64,000 nt of DNA, taken from positions 87,188 through 151,187 of the forward strand of contig QCWI01000002.1 of the NCBI GenBank assembly GCA_003149635.1, read 5' to 3'. Made by a program: the position numbers and the translations under genes. The stretch is from Fluviicola sp. XM-24bin1. Lineage in GTDB: Bacteria; Bacteroidota; Bacteroidia; Flavobacteriales_D; Crocinitomicaceae. The notes beneath the pieces were generated by a model. That model was given only the letters and a program-made list of their open reading frames with translations, did no database searches and was not told where the DNA came from. Of this stretch, positions 35,446 to 43,660 are shown one piece after another (the first letter of the stretch is position 1; every line of letters starts with the position of its first letter).

Positions 35446-35736
35446 ATTAATCGTGATACTGAAAGAGGTAAGAGATTTAATATACGAATCGTTGACTTAA
35501 TATCTTTCTGTTATCACCCTCCGCCTGCGGTCATCGAAAACTCCAGAGTCGTTTCCTCTTCTCAAGGGAGGAGGGAATGAACGCCCTCTCCCCTTTGAGG
35601 GGAGAACCAAAGAGGGGTGACAACCTTAAAGCAGAAAATAAATTATGAAATACGTGCATTGGCGCCTTTCTCTATGAAATCTCCCTCCCAAATCACGGTA
35701 GGGCCAGGGGGAGGACTATCCTAAATCCAAGTCAAT
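35446..35736. repeat. Gene-free DNA with CTCTCCCCTTTGAGGGGAGA repeat
   Basis: No gene is seen. CTCTCCCCTTTGAGGGGAGA, followed by AAAGAGGGGTGAC (about 35584-35620), closely matches 42934-42966. 'CCCTCCGCCTGCGG', 'AAGGGAGGAGGG' and 'GGGCCAGGGGGAGGA' are further parts of the same composite repeat. Confidence 0.6.
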
Positions 35737-35756
35737 ACCACTTTTATGGTATTCTT
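35737..35756. promoter_or_regulatory. AATACC-N8-GGTATT box (copy 4)
   Basis: AATACC-ACTTTTAT-GGTATT, a perfect 6-8-6 palindrome 186 bases upstream of the DUF4856-imelysin operon. Confidence 0.6.
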
Positions 35757-35844
35757 GATTAAATCCTGATTAAGTCTTTGTGAAACACACTTTTGAATGT
35801 TTCATTTAACATGCTGATTATCTGTTCATTATAGAAATTTCTTA

Positions 35845-35908
35845 TTTAGAACAATTTTAAATACCACATTTAGGGTATTGTGAAAAATACGCTTCGTTCA
35901 TTTCTTTG
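35845..35908 (+). promoter_or_regulatory. Fur-like box, AATACC box and promoter of the imelysin operon
   Basis: TTTAGAAC-A-ATTTTAAA (35845-35861) is a Fur-like site. It overlaps AATACC-ACATTTAG-GGTATT (35860-35879). The 3' half reads GGTATTG, whose TTG (35878-35880) serves as the -33 box. TTTCTTTG (35901-35908) lies 20 bases further on as a slightly imperfect -7 box. The geometry equals that of the hemerythrin promoter. Confidence 0.6.
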
Positions 35909-35941
35909 CAGTGCATTTAACTACAATAAACACTTTCAAAT

Positions 35942-37093
35942 ATGAAGCTGACTTATATCACATTGATTCTAGTAGCAGGGGCGTTGACATTTACGAGTTG
36001 TAAAAAGAAAGGATGTACGGATCCAAATGCTCTTAATTACGATGCTAGCGCTGAAAAAGACGATGGGTCTTGTCAAGAAGATCCAGGGCCGACTTATACG
36101 ATTCCAACTACCTATTTGTTTACGGACGCTAACGGAAATAACACTGTTGTGTATCAAGGGCAAACAGATCGTTTGAATCAGTTGAGCGAAATGACAGCAT
36201 TGATGGGAACAGGAACTTCGGCTGCTGTTTCTGCACAAGACTTGAAAGATATGTTCGCGAATGTAGGTGATAATGGAAACGGAAACTTCTCGTTCTCTAC
36301 AACCAAACAACTAAAGGACAAAACATTCCCGGTAGACCAAACATTGTTTGAAGGTTGGATGGATGATTTTGCATTAGCAAGTCAATCCTTTGCATCCACA
36401 GCATCTGACGGACAAGCAGGTACTTTGACTACAGGTTCGGGGTCGACATACTTGTTCGATGCGAACGGAATTGAGCACAAACAATTCATCGAAAAAGGAT
36501 TGATGGGAGCTACTTTCTTGTACCAAGCATTGGTGGTGTACTTTGGAGAAAGCAAAATGGATGTAGACAACACAACTGCGGTTGATCCAGCGAATGGAAA
36601 GTACTACACAACCATGGAGCACCACTTCGATGAAGCTTTCGGATACTTTGGAGTTGACACCGATTTCCCTGCTAACATTCCAGATCGATTCTGGGGGAAA
36701 TACTCGAACCAACAAGACCCTATCATCAACTGCAATGCCGATATGATGAACAACTTCCTGAAAGGTCGTGCAGCGATCACTGGTAACGTGATGGCAGATC
36801 GTGATGCTGCAATTGCTGCGATTCGCACAGAGTGGGAAGACATTTCAGCATACCAAACAGTGAAATATATCAACGACTGTTTGGGATACTTCGGATCGGA
36901 TCAAGCGGCTTTCTTGCACGCATTGGCTGAAGCGTATGCATTTGCATGGAACCTGCGTTACGCTCCGACGGAAACACGTCGCATGACAACTACAGAACAT
37001 AACGATTTGATGGCCTTGTTCCCAACGAACTTCTGGAACACAACCATCACTGACTTGAACAATATCAAGAACGCGATTGAAGCGAAATACTAA
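35942..37093 (+). CDS. DUF4856 lipoprotein
   Basis: The 383-residue protein begins MKLTYITLILVAGALTFTSC with the lipobox Cys. Next comes a 'KGCTDPNALNYDASAEKDDG' motif, a short Cys-containing linker common in Bacteroidota outer-surface proteins. The rest matches DUF4856: TTYLFTDANGNNTVVYQGQT, GMATFLYQ-like KGLMGATFLYQALVVYFGES and HHFDEAFGYFGVDTDFP. DUF4856 proteins are typically encoded just before imelysin in iron-responsive loci, and they probably bind metal at the outer membrane. It is the first gene of the operon, 4 bases before imelysin. Confidence 0.85.
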   Translation: MKLTYITLILVAGALTFTSCKKKGCTDPNALNYDASAEKDDGSCQEDPGPTYTIPTTYLFTDANGNNTVVYQGQTDRLNQLSEMTALMGTGTSAAVSAQDLKDMFANVGDNGNGNFSFSTTKQLKDKTFPVDQTLFEGWMDDFALASQSFASTASDGQAGTLTTGSGSTYLFDANGIEHKQFIEKGLMGATFLYQALVVYFGESKMDVDNTTAVDPANGKYYTTMEHHFDEAFGYFGVDTDFPANIPDRFWGKYSNQQDPIINCNADMMNNFLKGRAAITGNVMADRDAAIAAIRTEWEDISAYQTVKYINDCLGYFGSDQAAFLHALAEAYAFAWNLRYAPTETRRMTTTEHNDLMALFPTNFWNTTITDLNNIKNAIEAKY

Positions 37094-37097
37094 GAAC

Positions 37098-38159
37098 ATG
37101 ATGACATTTAAACGTCTTTCAATCTTAGGCTTAATGGCTGTGCTCATATTGGGGACAGCCATTAGCTGTAAAGAGGACCCGCAACCAACACCAGAATTCG
37201 ACAAGGCTTCGTTATTGGTCAACATTGCTGACAATCAGATTATTCCTGCCATTAATGATTTCGAAACGAAAATCAATACGTTGGAAACGGATTACCTGGC
37301 ATTTCAAGCGAATCAAAATGCAACGACTTTCGAGGCCGTGCGCAACAGCTGGAAAGCAGCCTACATTTCATGGCAAACAGTAAAAATTTACGATTTCGGC
37401 CCTGTGCGTGATTACGCATTGAAAGGAGCCACAGCTACCTATCCAACGGATACGGCGAAGATCAACGCTAACATTGCTTCAGGTTCGTACACTTTGGGTA
37501 CGGCAGCAAACGTAGACGCCATCGGCTTGCCTTCATTGGATTACTTACTTTACCGTTCGGATGCTTTGAACGAAATGATTAACAGCACCAATGCTACTCA
37601 GTACGGATTGGACGTGATACAAAAGATGAAAACGGAAATTGGAACGGTGAAATCACAATGGACTTCTTACCGTTCAACGTTCATCGCTTCAACGGGAACT
37701 GAAACGACATCATCTTTTTCTGAGTTCGTGAATGAATTCAACCGTGATTATGAATTGGCTAAGAATGCCAAAGTGGGAATTCCGATTGGGAAACAGAGCT
37801 TGGACATTGCCTTGCCGGAATACTTCGAAGCACGGTACTCTGGATTCTCATTTGAATTGTTGGAGGCGAGCATCATCGCATTGAGAGATGCGTACACCGG
37901 TGGTTCAGGCGTTGGATTCGACGATTACCTGTTGCATTTGGAGCGCAGTGCATTGAACAATACCATCAATACCAACTTTGCTGGAATTTTGACAAAAATT
38001 GGAACGTTCAACGGAACCATGGAGGAAGAAACTGCCAACAATTGGGCCGATATGAACGATTTGTACACGCTGTTACAAGGACAGGTAGTGTATTTGAAAA
38101 CAGATATGACTTCCGCATTTGGGGTCTTAATAACATATCAGGACAACGACGGTGATTGA
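37098..38159 (+). CDS. Imelysin family (M75-like) lipoprotein
   Basis: Starting at ATG 37098, the 353-residue protein has a lipoprotein signal (MMTFKRLSILGLMAVLILGT ... ISC). It has the imelysin two-half helical layout: WKAAYISWQTVKIYDFGP, ANVDAIGLPSLDYLLYRSDA, and the second half with ALPEYFEARYSGFSFELLEA and GFDDYLLHLE. Imelysin-like proteins are periplasmic or outer-membrane iron-regulated factors related to EfeO; their peptidase activity is doubtful. It follows DUF4856 by 4 bases and its stop overlaps the start of the HTTM gene by 8 bases. Confidence 0.9.
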   Translation: MMTFKRLSILGLMAVLILGTAISCKEDPQPTPEFDKASLLVNIADNQIIPAINDFETKINTLETDYLAFQANQNATTFEAVRNSWKAAYISWQTVKIYDFGPVRDYALKGATATYPTDTAKINANIASGSYTLGTAANVDAIGLPSLDYLLYRSDALNEMINSTNATQYGLDVIQKMKTEIGTVKSQWTSYRSTFIASTGTETTSSFSEFVNEFNRDYELAKNAKVGIPIGKQSLDIALPEYFEARYSGFSFELLEASIIALRDAYTGGSGVGFDDYLLHLERSALNNTINTNFAGILTKIGTFNGTMEEETANNWADMNDLYTLLQGQVVYLKTDMTSAFGVLITYQDNDGD

Positions 38160-39525
38160 TACACTGAAAGACAAATTATCCTTTCACAAAGAGGTTTCCA
38201 TCGCCCCACTAGTTATTTTCAGAATAATTTTTGGGGCTTTGATGCTTTTTGGCGTTTTACGTTTTATCAGTAAAGGCTGGGTGTATCAATTGTACATTGA
38301 GCCACAATATTTCTTCGGTTATCTGGGCTTCGAATGGGTAAAACCACTAGACGGAAACTGGATGTATCTACCCTTCATTTTGATGGTGATCGCTGCCATT
38401 GGAATCATTCTTGGAGCCTTCTACAGAGTATCCGCATTTGTCTTTTTCATCTGCTTCACCTACGCTGAATTATTGGACAAATCCAATTACCTCAACCATT
38501 ACTATTTCGTGAGTCTGATGAGTTTCCTCATGATTCTCGTTCCGGCGCACAGACGTTTTTCTATCGATAGTTGGATCAATCCGAACATCCTCCAAAAAAC
38601 CACCGAGCAATGGCACATCGGCATCCTGAAATTTCAATTGGCGGTGGTGTACATTTTTGCCGGAATTGCCAAACTGAATGCCGATTGGCTCTTTGAAGCG
38701 CAACCGCTCAGAACATGGCTTCAGGCACATCACAATATTCCTATCCTTGGTGGATTGATGCAAGAGAAATGGTTGGCATTTGCTTTCAGTTGGACGGGCT
38801 GCATCTACGATCTGTTCATCGTGTTCTTCCTTCTGAGCAACCGATTCCGACCGTACGCTTATTTCTTTGTCATCTTCTTCCATCTGGTGACTTGGTACCT
38901 CTTCCCTATTGGCGTTTTCCCATGGGTGATGATCTTCTCTACATTAATTTTCTTCCATACAGAAACGCATCAAAAAGTATTGAATTGGTTGGAGGGACTG
39001 TTCACCAAAAAAGAACGAAAAACGCTTATCACAAAACCACGAGCGACTTCTCCTGTCTTGCGTTATTTCTTGATCGTTTTCATCGCAGCGCAATTGCTCA
39101 TCCCTTTCCGATATGTATTGTACCCCGGCGATCTTTTCTGGAACGAAGAAGGGTTCCGATTTTCATGGCGCGTCATGTTGATGCACAAGGAAGGATACGC
39201 AACATTCTACCTGCATGACAAAGCAACCGGACGCGAATCGGAGATCAACAATGCGAAATTCTTGACACGAACGCAAGAAGATCAAATGGCGACGCAACCC
39301 GATATGATTTTGCAATACGCACGGATTTTGAAAAAGCATTACGACGGAAAAACATTGCATTATGGCGATCAAAAATTCAAGATTGAAGATCCCGCCATTT
39401 ATGCACGCATTTACGTGACTTTGAACGGACGCCCATCGCAATTGTTCGTGGATAAGAAACATGATTTGGCATCTTTGCCGTATAACTTGAAACACCGTGA
39501 GTGGATAGAACCATTTGCCCCTTGA
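38152..39525 (+). CDS. HTTM domain membrane protein (gamma-carboxylase-like)
   Basis: A GTG start overlaps the imelysin stop. The 457-residue protein has several membrane helices and the HTTM/vitamin K-dependent gamma-carboxylase-like features: APLVIFRIIFGALMLFGVLR, AELLDKSNYLNHYYFVSLMS, QLAVVYIFAGIAKLNADWL, RFSWRVMLMHKEGYATFYLH. Bacterial HTTM enzymes are of unknown substrate. Placed in this iron operon between imelysin and the receptor, it might modify one of the exported proteins; that is an inference. Its TGA overlaps the TTG start of the next gene. Confidence 0.85.
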   Translation: MIDTLKDKLSFHKEVSIAPLVIFRIIFGALMLFGVLRFISKGWVYQLYIEPQYFFGYLGFEWVKPLDGNWMYLPFILMVIAAIGIILGAFYRVSAFVFFICFTYAELLDKSNYLNHYYFVSLMSFLMILVPAHRRFSIDSWINPNILQKTTEQWHIGILKFQLAVVYIFAGIAKLNADWLFEAQPLRTWLQAHHNIPILGGLMQEKWLAFAFSWTGCIYDLFIVFFLLSNRFRPYAYFFVIFFHLVTWYLFPIGVFPWVMIFSTLIFFHTETHQKVLNWLEGLFTKKERKTLITKPRATSPVLRYFLIVFIAAQLLIPFRYVLYPGDLFWNEEGFRFSWRVMLMHKEGYATFYLHDKATGRESEINNAKFLTRTQEDQMATQPDMILQYARILKKHYDGKTLHYGDQKFKIEDPAIYARIYVTLNGRPSQLFVDKKHDLASLPYNLKHREWIEPFAP

Positions 39526-41912
39526 AATACATACTTCACATAGCGTTCCTTTTCTTTGCTTTCTCCGGATGGAGTCAGCTTTCGGGTATCGTAAAAGATG
39601 CCAAAGGAGGTACAATTCCAAGTGTGCATATCAAGGACATGAACAACGGTAAGATGTGTCGCGCTGATCTGGACGGAAATTTCCGATTGGAAGGGAATGT
39701 TGGTGATACGCTACGTTTCTCAATGATCGGGTTCGACACCTTATTCGTCGCATTTGACGAAGCATTCAAATCGATTACGCTTCCAAGCATTCAGGAGATT
39801 GGAGAGGTGAACATCATTCGTAAACGATTAGCGGATTTCGACGTGGGTTATCTACCTCCGATCAAAGGCGTTCAGATTTATACAGGAACCGGACAGATCA
39901 TCAAAATGGATCATCTGAACGGGGCGAAATCAGCAGCAAATCCACGTGAGATGTTTGCGAAAATTCCCGGATTGAATATCTGGGAAAGCGACGGTGCCGG
40001 AATTCAGATTGGAATCGGTGGACGTGGTTTGAGTCCGAACCGAACGGCGAATTTCAATACCCGCCAAAACGGACACGACATCAGTGCCGATGCCCTAGGC
40101 TATCCCGAAAGTTATTACACGCCTCCGTTCGAAGCATTGGAATCCGTAGAGATCATCCGTGGGTCGGCAGCACTTCAGTTCGGAACGCAATTCGGAGGAT
40201 TGTTGAACTTCATCATCAAAGAGCCGCCAACGACAACTCCGTTTGAATTCACATCCAGAAACACCGTTGGAACCTATGGTTATTTCGGAACTTTCAATCG
40301 TATTGCAGGATCGAAAAATCGTTTCTTTTATCAGATCTATCATCAATACAAACGAGGCGACGGATACCGTGAAAACAGCGAGTTCGATCAACACCAATTG
40401 TTCGGTCAAGTTGGGTACCACATCTCTGAAAAAACGAAAGTTCGATTGGAGTACACCCACATGAATTACCTCGCACGACAAGCCGGCGGACTTTCAGATT
40501 TGCAATTTGAAGAGAATCCGAGACAAAGTCTTCGCGATCGCAACTGGTTCAATGTGGATTGGAATACGCTCGCTTTGCACTTCGATCATGAATTTTCGGA
40601 ACGTGCGTATTTGAATGTTCGCGCCTTCGGAATGCACTCCAGTCGTAAAACGCTTGGATTCCTTGGGAAGATCACACAACAAGATCCGGGAGGAAGACGA
40701 GAAATGCTTGCGGGAGACTTCCGAAATGCCGGAGTTGAAGCGCGATTCTTGCGTCGTTATATTCCAAGTTTGGGGAAAGACATTCGCGGTGCGGTACTAA
40801 TCGGAGGGCGTTACTATCAAGGGAAAACAATTGCCAATCAAGGAACCGCAACTGATGGAACCGATGCTGATTTCACCTATCAAAATCCAAACGATCTAGA
40901 AGGTTCATCGTTTACGTATCCTTCTCAAAACGCCTCGTTGTTTGCTGAGAATATTTTGTTCATCGGGAAGAATTTGACCTTGAATGCTGGAATTCGTTTG
41001 GAGCACATCAACAGTGGATCAGGTGGATATTACAAGCAGTATCTCATTCACCCTATCAACAACGATACGCTGAACATATACACGAGAACGGATTCGAATC
41101 TGGTTTCGCGTCAAGTGCCGTTATTCGGAGGGGGATTGTCCTATAAAGTTTCGAAACGAACAAAATTGTATTCGAACTTTACGCAGAATTACCGAGCGAT
41201 CAACTTTACAGACATCCGCGTGAACAATCCAAATGTGGTGGTTGATAGCATGATGCAAGACGAATACGGATATACGGCCGAACTTGGATTCCGCGGAATG
41301 AAAGATGATTTTTGGATTTACGATTTGGCTGCATTTTACGTTTTCTACGGTGATAAAATTGGATTGGCGCCGAAGCCAGGAACAGTCTTGAAAGAACGCA
41401 CGAACATTGGAGATGCACGCAATTTTGGATTGGAGATTTTCAGTGAGTTTGATTTCGTGAAAGCGCTTACCGATTCATCTGATCATTCTTTATCGTTGTT
41501 TGTCAATGCCGCGTACATCAACGCGAAATACATCCGCTCGAAAGAACCAAATTTCGTGGACAAAAACGTAGAGTATGTAAGTCCTGTAATTGTGAAAACT
41601 GGAATACGGTATAGATACAAAAGCTGGAGTTTCCAAGTGCAAGGAAGTTACAATGCGGCACAATTTGCCGATGCTTCCAACTCGGTAATTCCTTCGGGAG
41701 ATGCTGTGATCGGCGAAGTGCCGGCGTACTATGTTTTCGATATGTCTGGCCGTTACGCTTTCCCGAAATATTTCCAGGTAGAATTTGGGGTAAACAACTT
41801 CACGAACCAATCCTATTTTACCCGCAGAGCGACGGGATATCCGGGGCCAGGAATTCTTCCATCCGATGGGATTACGGCGTATCTAACCGTTCAATTCAAG
41901 ATTAGTAAATAA
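39522..41912 (+). CDS. TonB-dependent receptor, FecA-like
   Basis: I start at TTG 39522, which overlaps the HTTM stop codon (TTGA) and gives the signal peptide KYILHIAFLFFAFSGWSQ; the longer GTG frame at 39501 does not. The protein of about 796 residues has a carboxypeptidase-like domain (LSGIVKDAKGGTIPSVHIKD), a plug (EMFAKIPGLNIWESDGAGIQ, FEALESVEIIRGSAALQFGT) and a large barrel ending TAYLTVQFKISK. FecA-type features (SPNRTANFNTRQNGHDI, GYPESYYTPP) suggest transport of ferric dicitrate or another ferric chelate. It is the last gene of the operon and overlaps the convergent kinase gene by 11 bases. Confidence 0.9.
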   Translation: MKYILHIAFLFFAFSGWSQLSGIVKDAKGGTIPSVHIKDMNNGKMCRADLDGNFRLEGNVGDTLRFSMIGFDTLFVAFDEAFKSITLPSIQEIGEVNIIRKRLADFDVGYLPPIKGVQIYTGTGQIIKMDHLNGAKSAANPREMFAKIPGLNIWESDGAGIQIGIGGRGLSPNRTANFNTRQNGHDISADALGYPESYYTPPFEALESVEIIRGSAALQFGTQFGGLLNFIIKEPPTTTPFEFTSRNTVGTYGYFGTFNRIAGSKNRFFYQIYHQYKRGDGYRENSEFDQHQLFGQVGYHISEKTKVRLEYTHMNYLARQAGGLSDLQFEENPRQSLRDRNWFNVDWNTLALHFDHEFSERAYLNVRAFGMHSSRKTLGFLGKITQQDPGGRREMLAGDFRNAGVEARFLRRYIPSLGKDIRGAVLIGGRYYQGKTIANQGTATDGTDADFTYQNPNDLEGSSFTYPSQNASLFAENILFIGKNLTLNAGIRLEHINSGSGGYYKQYLIHPINNDTLNIYTRTDSNLVSRQVPLFGGGLSYKVSKRTKLYSNFTQNYRAINFTDIRVNNPNVVVDSMMQDEYGYTAELGFRGMKDDFWIYDLAAFYVFYGDKIGLAPKPGTVLKERTNIGDARNFGLEIFSEFDFVKALTDSSDHSLSLFVNAAYINAKYIRSKEPNFVDKNVEYVSPVIVKTGIRYRYKSWSFQVQGSYNAAQFADASNSVIPSGDAVIGEVPAYYVFDMSGRYAFPKYFQVEFGVNNFTNQSYFTRRATGYPGPGILPSDGITAYLTVQFKISK

Positions 41913-42789
41913 GCGGCAGTTTGTTCGAAATGACGCGCAGTCGTTTCACTTGATCGGTGACCAATTCTCCATCTACCTCCATGTGCAGCGTTGGGTGTAA
42001 ATCCTGAAACTCAATGTCCGATGCTGATGCGTAGGTCAATTGCTTGTGTCGAATGTGACGCCCATTTTTCAAATCACCCAATTTTGAAGCGTATGTGAGT
42101 AAGGAAACATCTCCAACAATGGTGATGCCCAAATCGCCGCTATTCAGTGATGCCTCCGGGTGAATGGTCAATCCATAACCAAAATCACGACCGTTGCAGA
42201 ACGCGATCAATAAGGCCTTCCCCTCCCAAGATTCACCGTTCAATAAGAGCTGCACTTTTCGCTTTCGATAGCTTAGAAAAGCACGAACGATCGCCATGGA
42301 GTAGGACAATTTTCCGCGCAAGCCTTTGTTGCGTTGCCGCTCCAAAAGCTGAACCACTTTGGCTCCAAAACCGAGATCGGCAATGTTGAGAAATACCCGT
42401 TCGCCTGAGTTCATTTCTACCAATCCGTAGTCGACTTGTTTGACGTTGAGCGCTTCCAGATTGTACACAAATACGCGCGGATCGAAAGGGTTGAGCATGC
42501 GTTGAAAATCATTTCCGGTTCCGTCAGGAAGTACGCCTATGGCACAGCATTCTGGTTGCGTTTGATGCCAGCCGTTCAAGACCTCGTTGCAGGTGCCATC
42601 GCCTCCAACGGCAATCAATACTTGTTTGGATTTCGACCAGTTTTTTGCGAGTTCAATGGCATGGCGCGGATATTCAGTGGTCGCCACTTCGACTTCCAAT
42701 CGGGGAGATTTTTGAGCCAGTTCAATGGTGTTCAAAGCGCGTTCGCTCTGTTTTTTGGCACCATTTACTATGAACCCAACCCGTATCAT
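41902..42789 (-). CDS. Diacylglycerol kinase-family lipid kinase
   Basis: The 295-residue protein has the YegS/DagK-type catalytic signature: VLIAVGGDGTCNEVLNG (GGDGT), then AIGVLPDGTGNDFQRML (ATP-binding) and later FCNGRDFGYGLTIHPEASLN. It phosphorylates diacylglycerol or a related lipid such as sphingosine at the inner membrane; the exact lipid is not decidable. The end LHMEVDGELV matches the family's last conserved strand. It converges with the FecA-like receptor. Confidence 0.9.
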   Translation of the reverse strand: MIRVGFIVNGAKKQSERALNTIELAQKSPRLEVEVATTEYPRHAIELAKNWSKSKQVLIAVGGDGTCNEVLNGWHQTQPECCAIGVLPDGTGNDFQRMLNPFDPRVFVYNLEALNVKQVDYGLVEMNSGERVFLNIADLGFGAKVVQLLERQRNKGLRGKLSYSMAIVRAFLSYRKRKVQLLLNGESWEGKALLIAFCNGRDFGYGLTIHPEASLNSGDLGITIVGDVSLLTYASKLGDLKNGRHIRHKQLTYASASDIEFQDLHPTLHMEVDGELVTDQVKRLRVISNKLPLIY

Positions 42790-43161
42790 GTCATTACAAT
42801 GTAACCATTTCCATTAATTAGACTGGAAATTGGGGGTTGGGTTGCGTTGTTCTGTTCGTCCGTGTCCTCCCCCTAGCCCCCTCCAAAGGGGGAACAATTC
42901 TTTCATTCGGATTTACAACCTACCGAAAACCTCTCTCCCCTTGAGGGGGAGAAAAAGAGGGGTGACCCCTATTCACTGCATTTCTAACCCCATCAGCTTA
43001 TTCAAACGATTTATAATCTCCCGAAATCCACTTCCCCTTTGGAGGGTGACTTCCTAGATAACGTCAAAACACTCTTTTTTTTTGCACCACAAGGGCACAA
43101 GGTCCAAGAAGATTTGTTTTGCAAGCGCACTAGATAAAGGACACTAGATTATGACAACGTC
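42790..43161. repeat. Gene-free stretch with composite repeats
   Basis: CCTCCCCCTAGCCCCCTCCA and AAGGGGGAAC (about 42868-42898) and CTCTCCCCTTGAGGGGGAGA with AAAGAGGGGTGAC (42934-42966) match the repeat at 35584. CACCACAAGGGCACAAGG (43085 onward) is of the 'accgcaaaggcgcaaag' type. 43139-43161 is the second copy of the 23-bp repeat at 15563. I see no gene here. Confidence 0.65.
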
Positions 43162-43281
43162 GATAAGCAACTTGCCGAAATTGTAGCATCCATGCCTGAA
43201 AAATGGACGCCTGCTGAGAATTCAAAAGACGAAAAAGTAGATCAGGAATTGGTCTTTTTCTATGGACTGATTGGTTGCTAA
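43162..43281 (+). pseudogene. TonB-C-like gene fragment
   Basis: Forty codons from the edge of the 23-bp repeat read DKQLAEIVASMPEKWTPAEN, then KVDQELVFFYGLIGC and TAA. It resembles the end of a TonB C-terminal-type domain ('..m.kWtPa....kpv......f.'). There is no start codon suited to the frame and no 5' part, so it is read as a relic. Confidence 0.4.
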
Positions 43282-43287
43282 AAAACA

Positions 43288-43315
43288 AAGACGCATCACT
43301 TTCATGATGCGTCTT
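43288..43315 (-). terminator. Hairpin terminator (minus strand)
   Basis: AAGACGCATCA pairs with TGATGCGTCTT around a 6-base loop. On the minus strand the sequence continues TTTGTTTTTTAG, so it can terminate the small gene at 43339-43488. Confidence 0.75.
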
Positions 43316-43338
43316 CTTATTTGTATTTAGGGATCTTC

Positions 43339-43488
43339 TTATCCGAATACTCCGTCAATTTCAGTCATTACCCAAGCGTATCCACCTCCGGCTAAGGCCA
43401 CATTTTGAGTTTGACCTTTGAATGCCACAATGGATTGTCCAGAGGGTGCGGAAACTTCGTGTGTTTGCGTTCCTGAAACTGCCTTCAT
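43339..43488 (-). CDS. 49-residue hypothetical small protein
   Basis: ATG 43488 opens a 49-codon frame beginning MKAVSGTQTHEVSAPSGQSI and ending YAWVMTEIDGVFG, followed by TAA. The composition (GGG, VAL, TQ-rich) looks like a beta-rich folded peptide rather than random sequence, and a convincing terminator follows 23 bases later. Upstream is a 9-bp inverted repeat (43490-43531) immediately in front of the ATG. It lies between recA's terminator and its own. I know no family for it; it could also be the remnant of a longer gene. Confidence 0.45.
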   Translation of the reverse strand: MKAVSGTQTHEVSAPSGQSIVAFKGQTQNVALAGGGYAWVMTEIDGVFG

Positions 43489-43489
43489 T

Positions 43490-43531
43490 TCAGGTATTTG
43501 TGACTAATGATGCATGCGTACTAATACCTGA
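43490..43531. promoter_or_regulatory. Inverted repeat before the small gene
   Basis: TCAGGTATT (43490-43498) and AATACCTGA (43523-43531) are perfect inverted arms with a 24-base spacer, directly upstream of the ATG at 43488. Transcribed, it would form a leader hairpin; as DNA it could be an operator. Confidence 0.45.
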
Positions 43532-43538
43532 TAAACGC

Positions 43539-43585
43539 AAAAACGGCACCCTGACTTCCGATTTTCATCGGGTCAAGACACCGTT
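43539..43585 (-). terminator. recA terminator
   Basis: On the minus strand AACGGTGTCTTGAC pairs with GTCAGGGTGCCGTT (several G-T pairs), capped by CCGAT-GAAA-ATCGG and followed by TTTTT. It lies 75 bases after the recA stop. Confidence 0.75.
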
Positions 43586-43660
43586 TCCTACGATATGCTT
43601 GTGCCGTCATCCGCCGAGGCGAATTGCCTGCAACTTCAGGTTAGCACTATGCAGTAAGTC

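Noticed and set aside
43500-43660. Riboswitch-like structure between recA and the small gene
   Set aside because: The stem is explained as a long recA terminator with a T-run on the minus strand; no known aptamer signature is visible.
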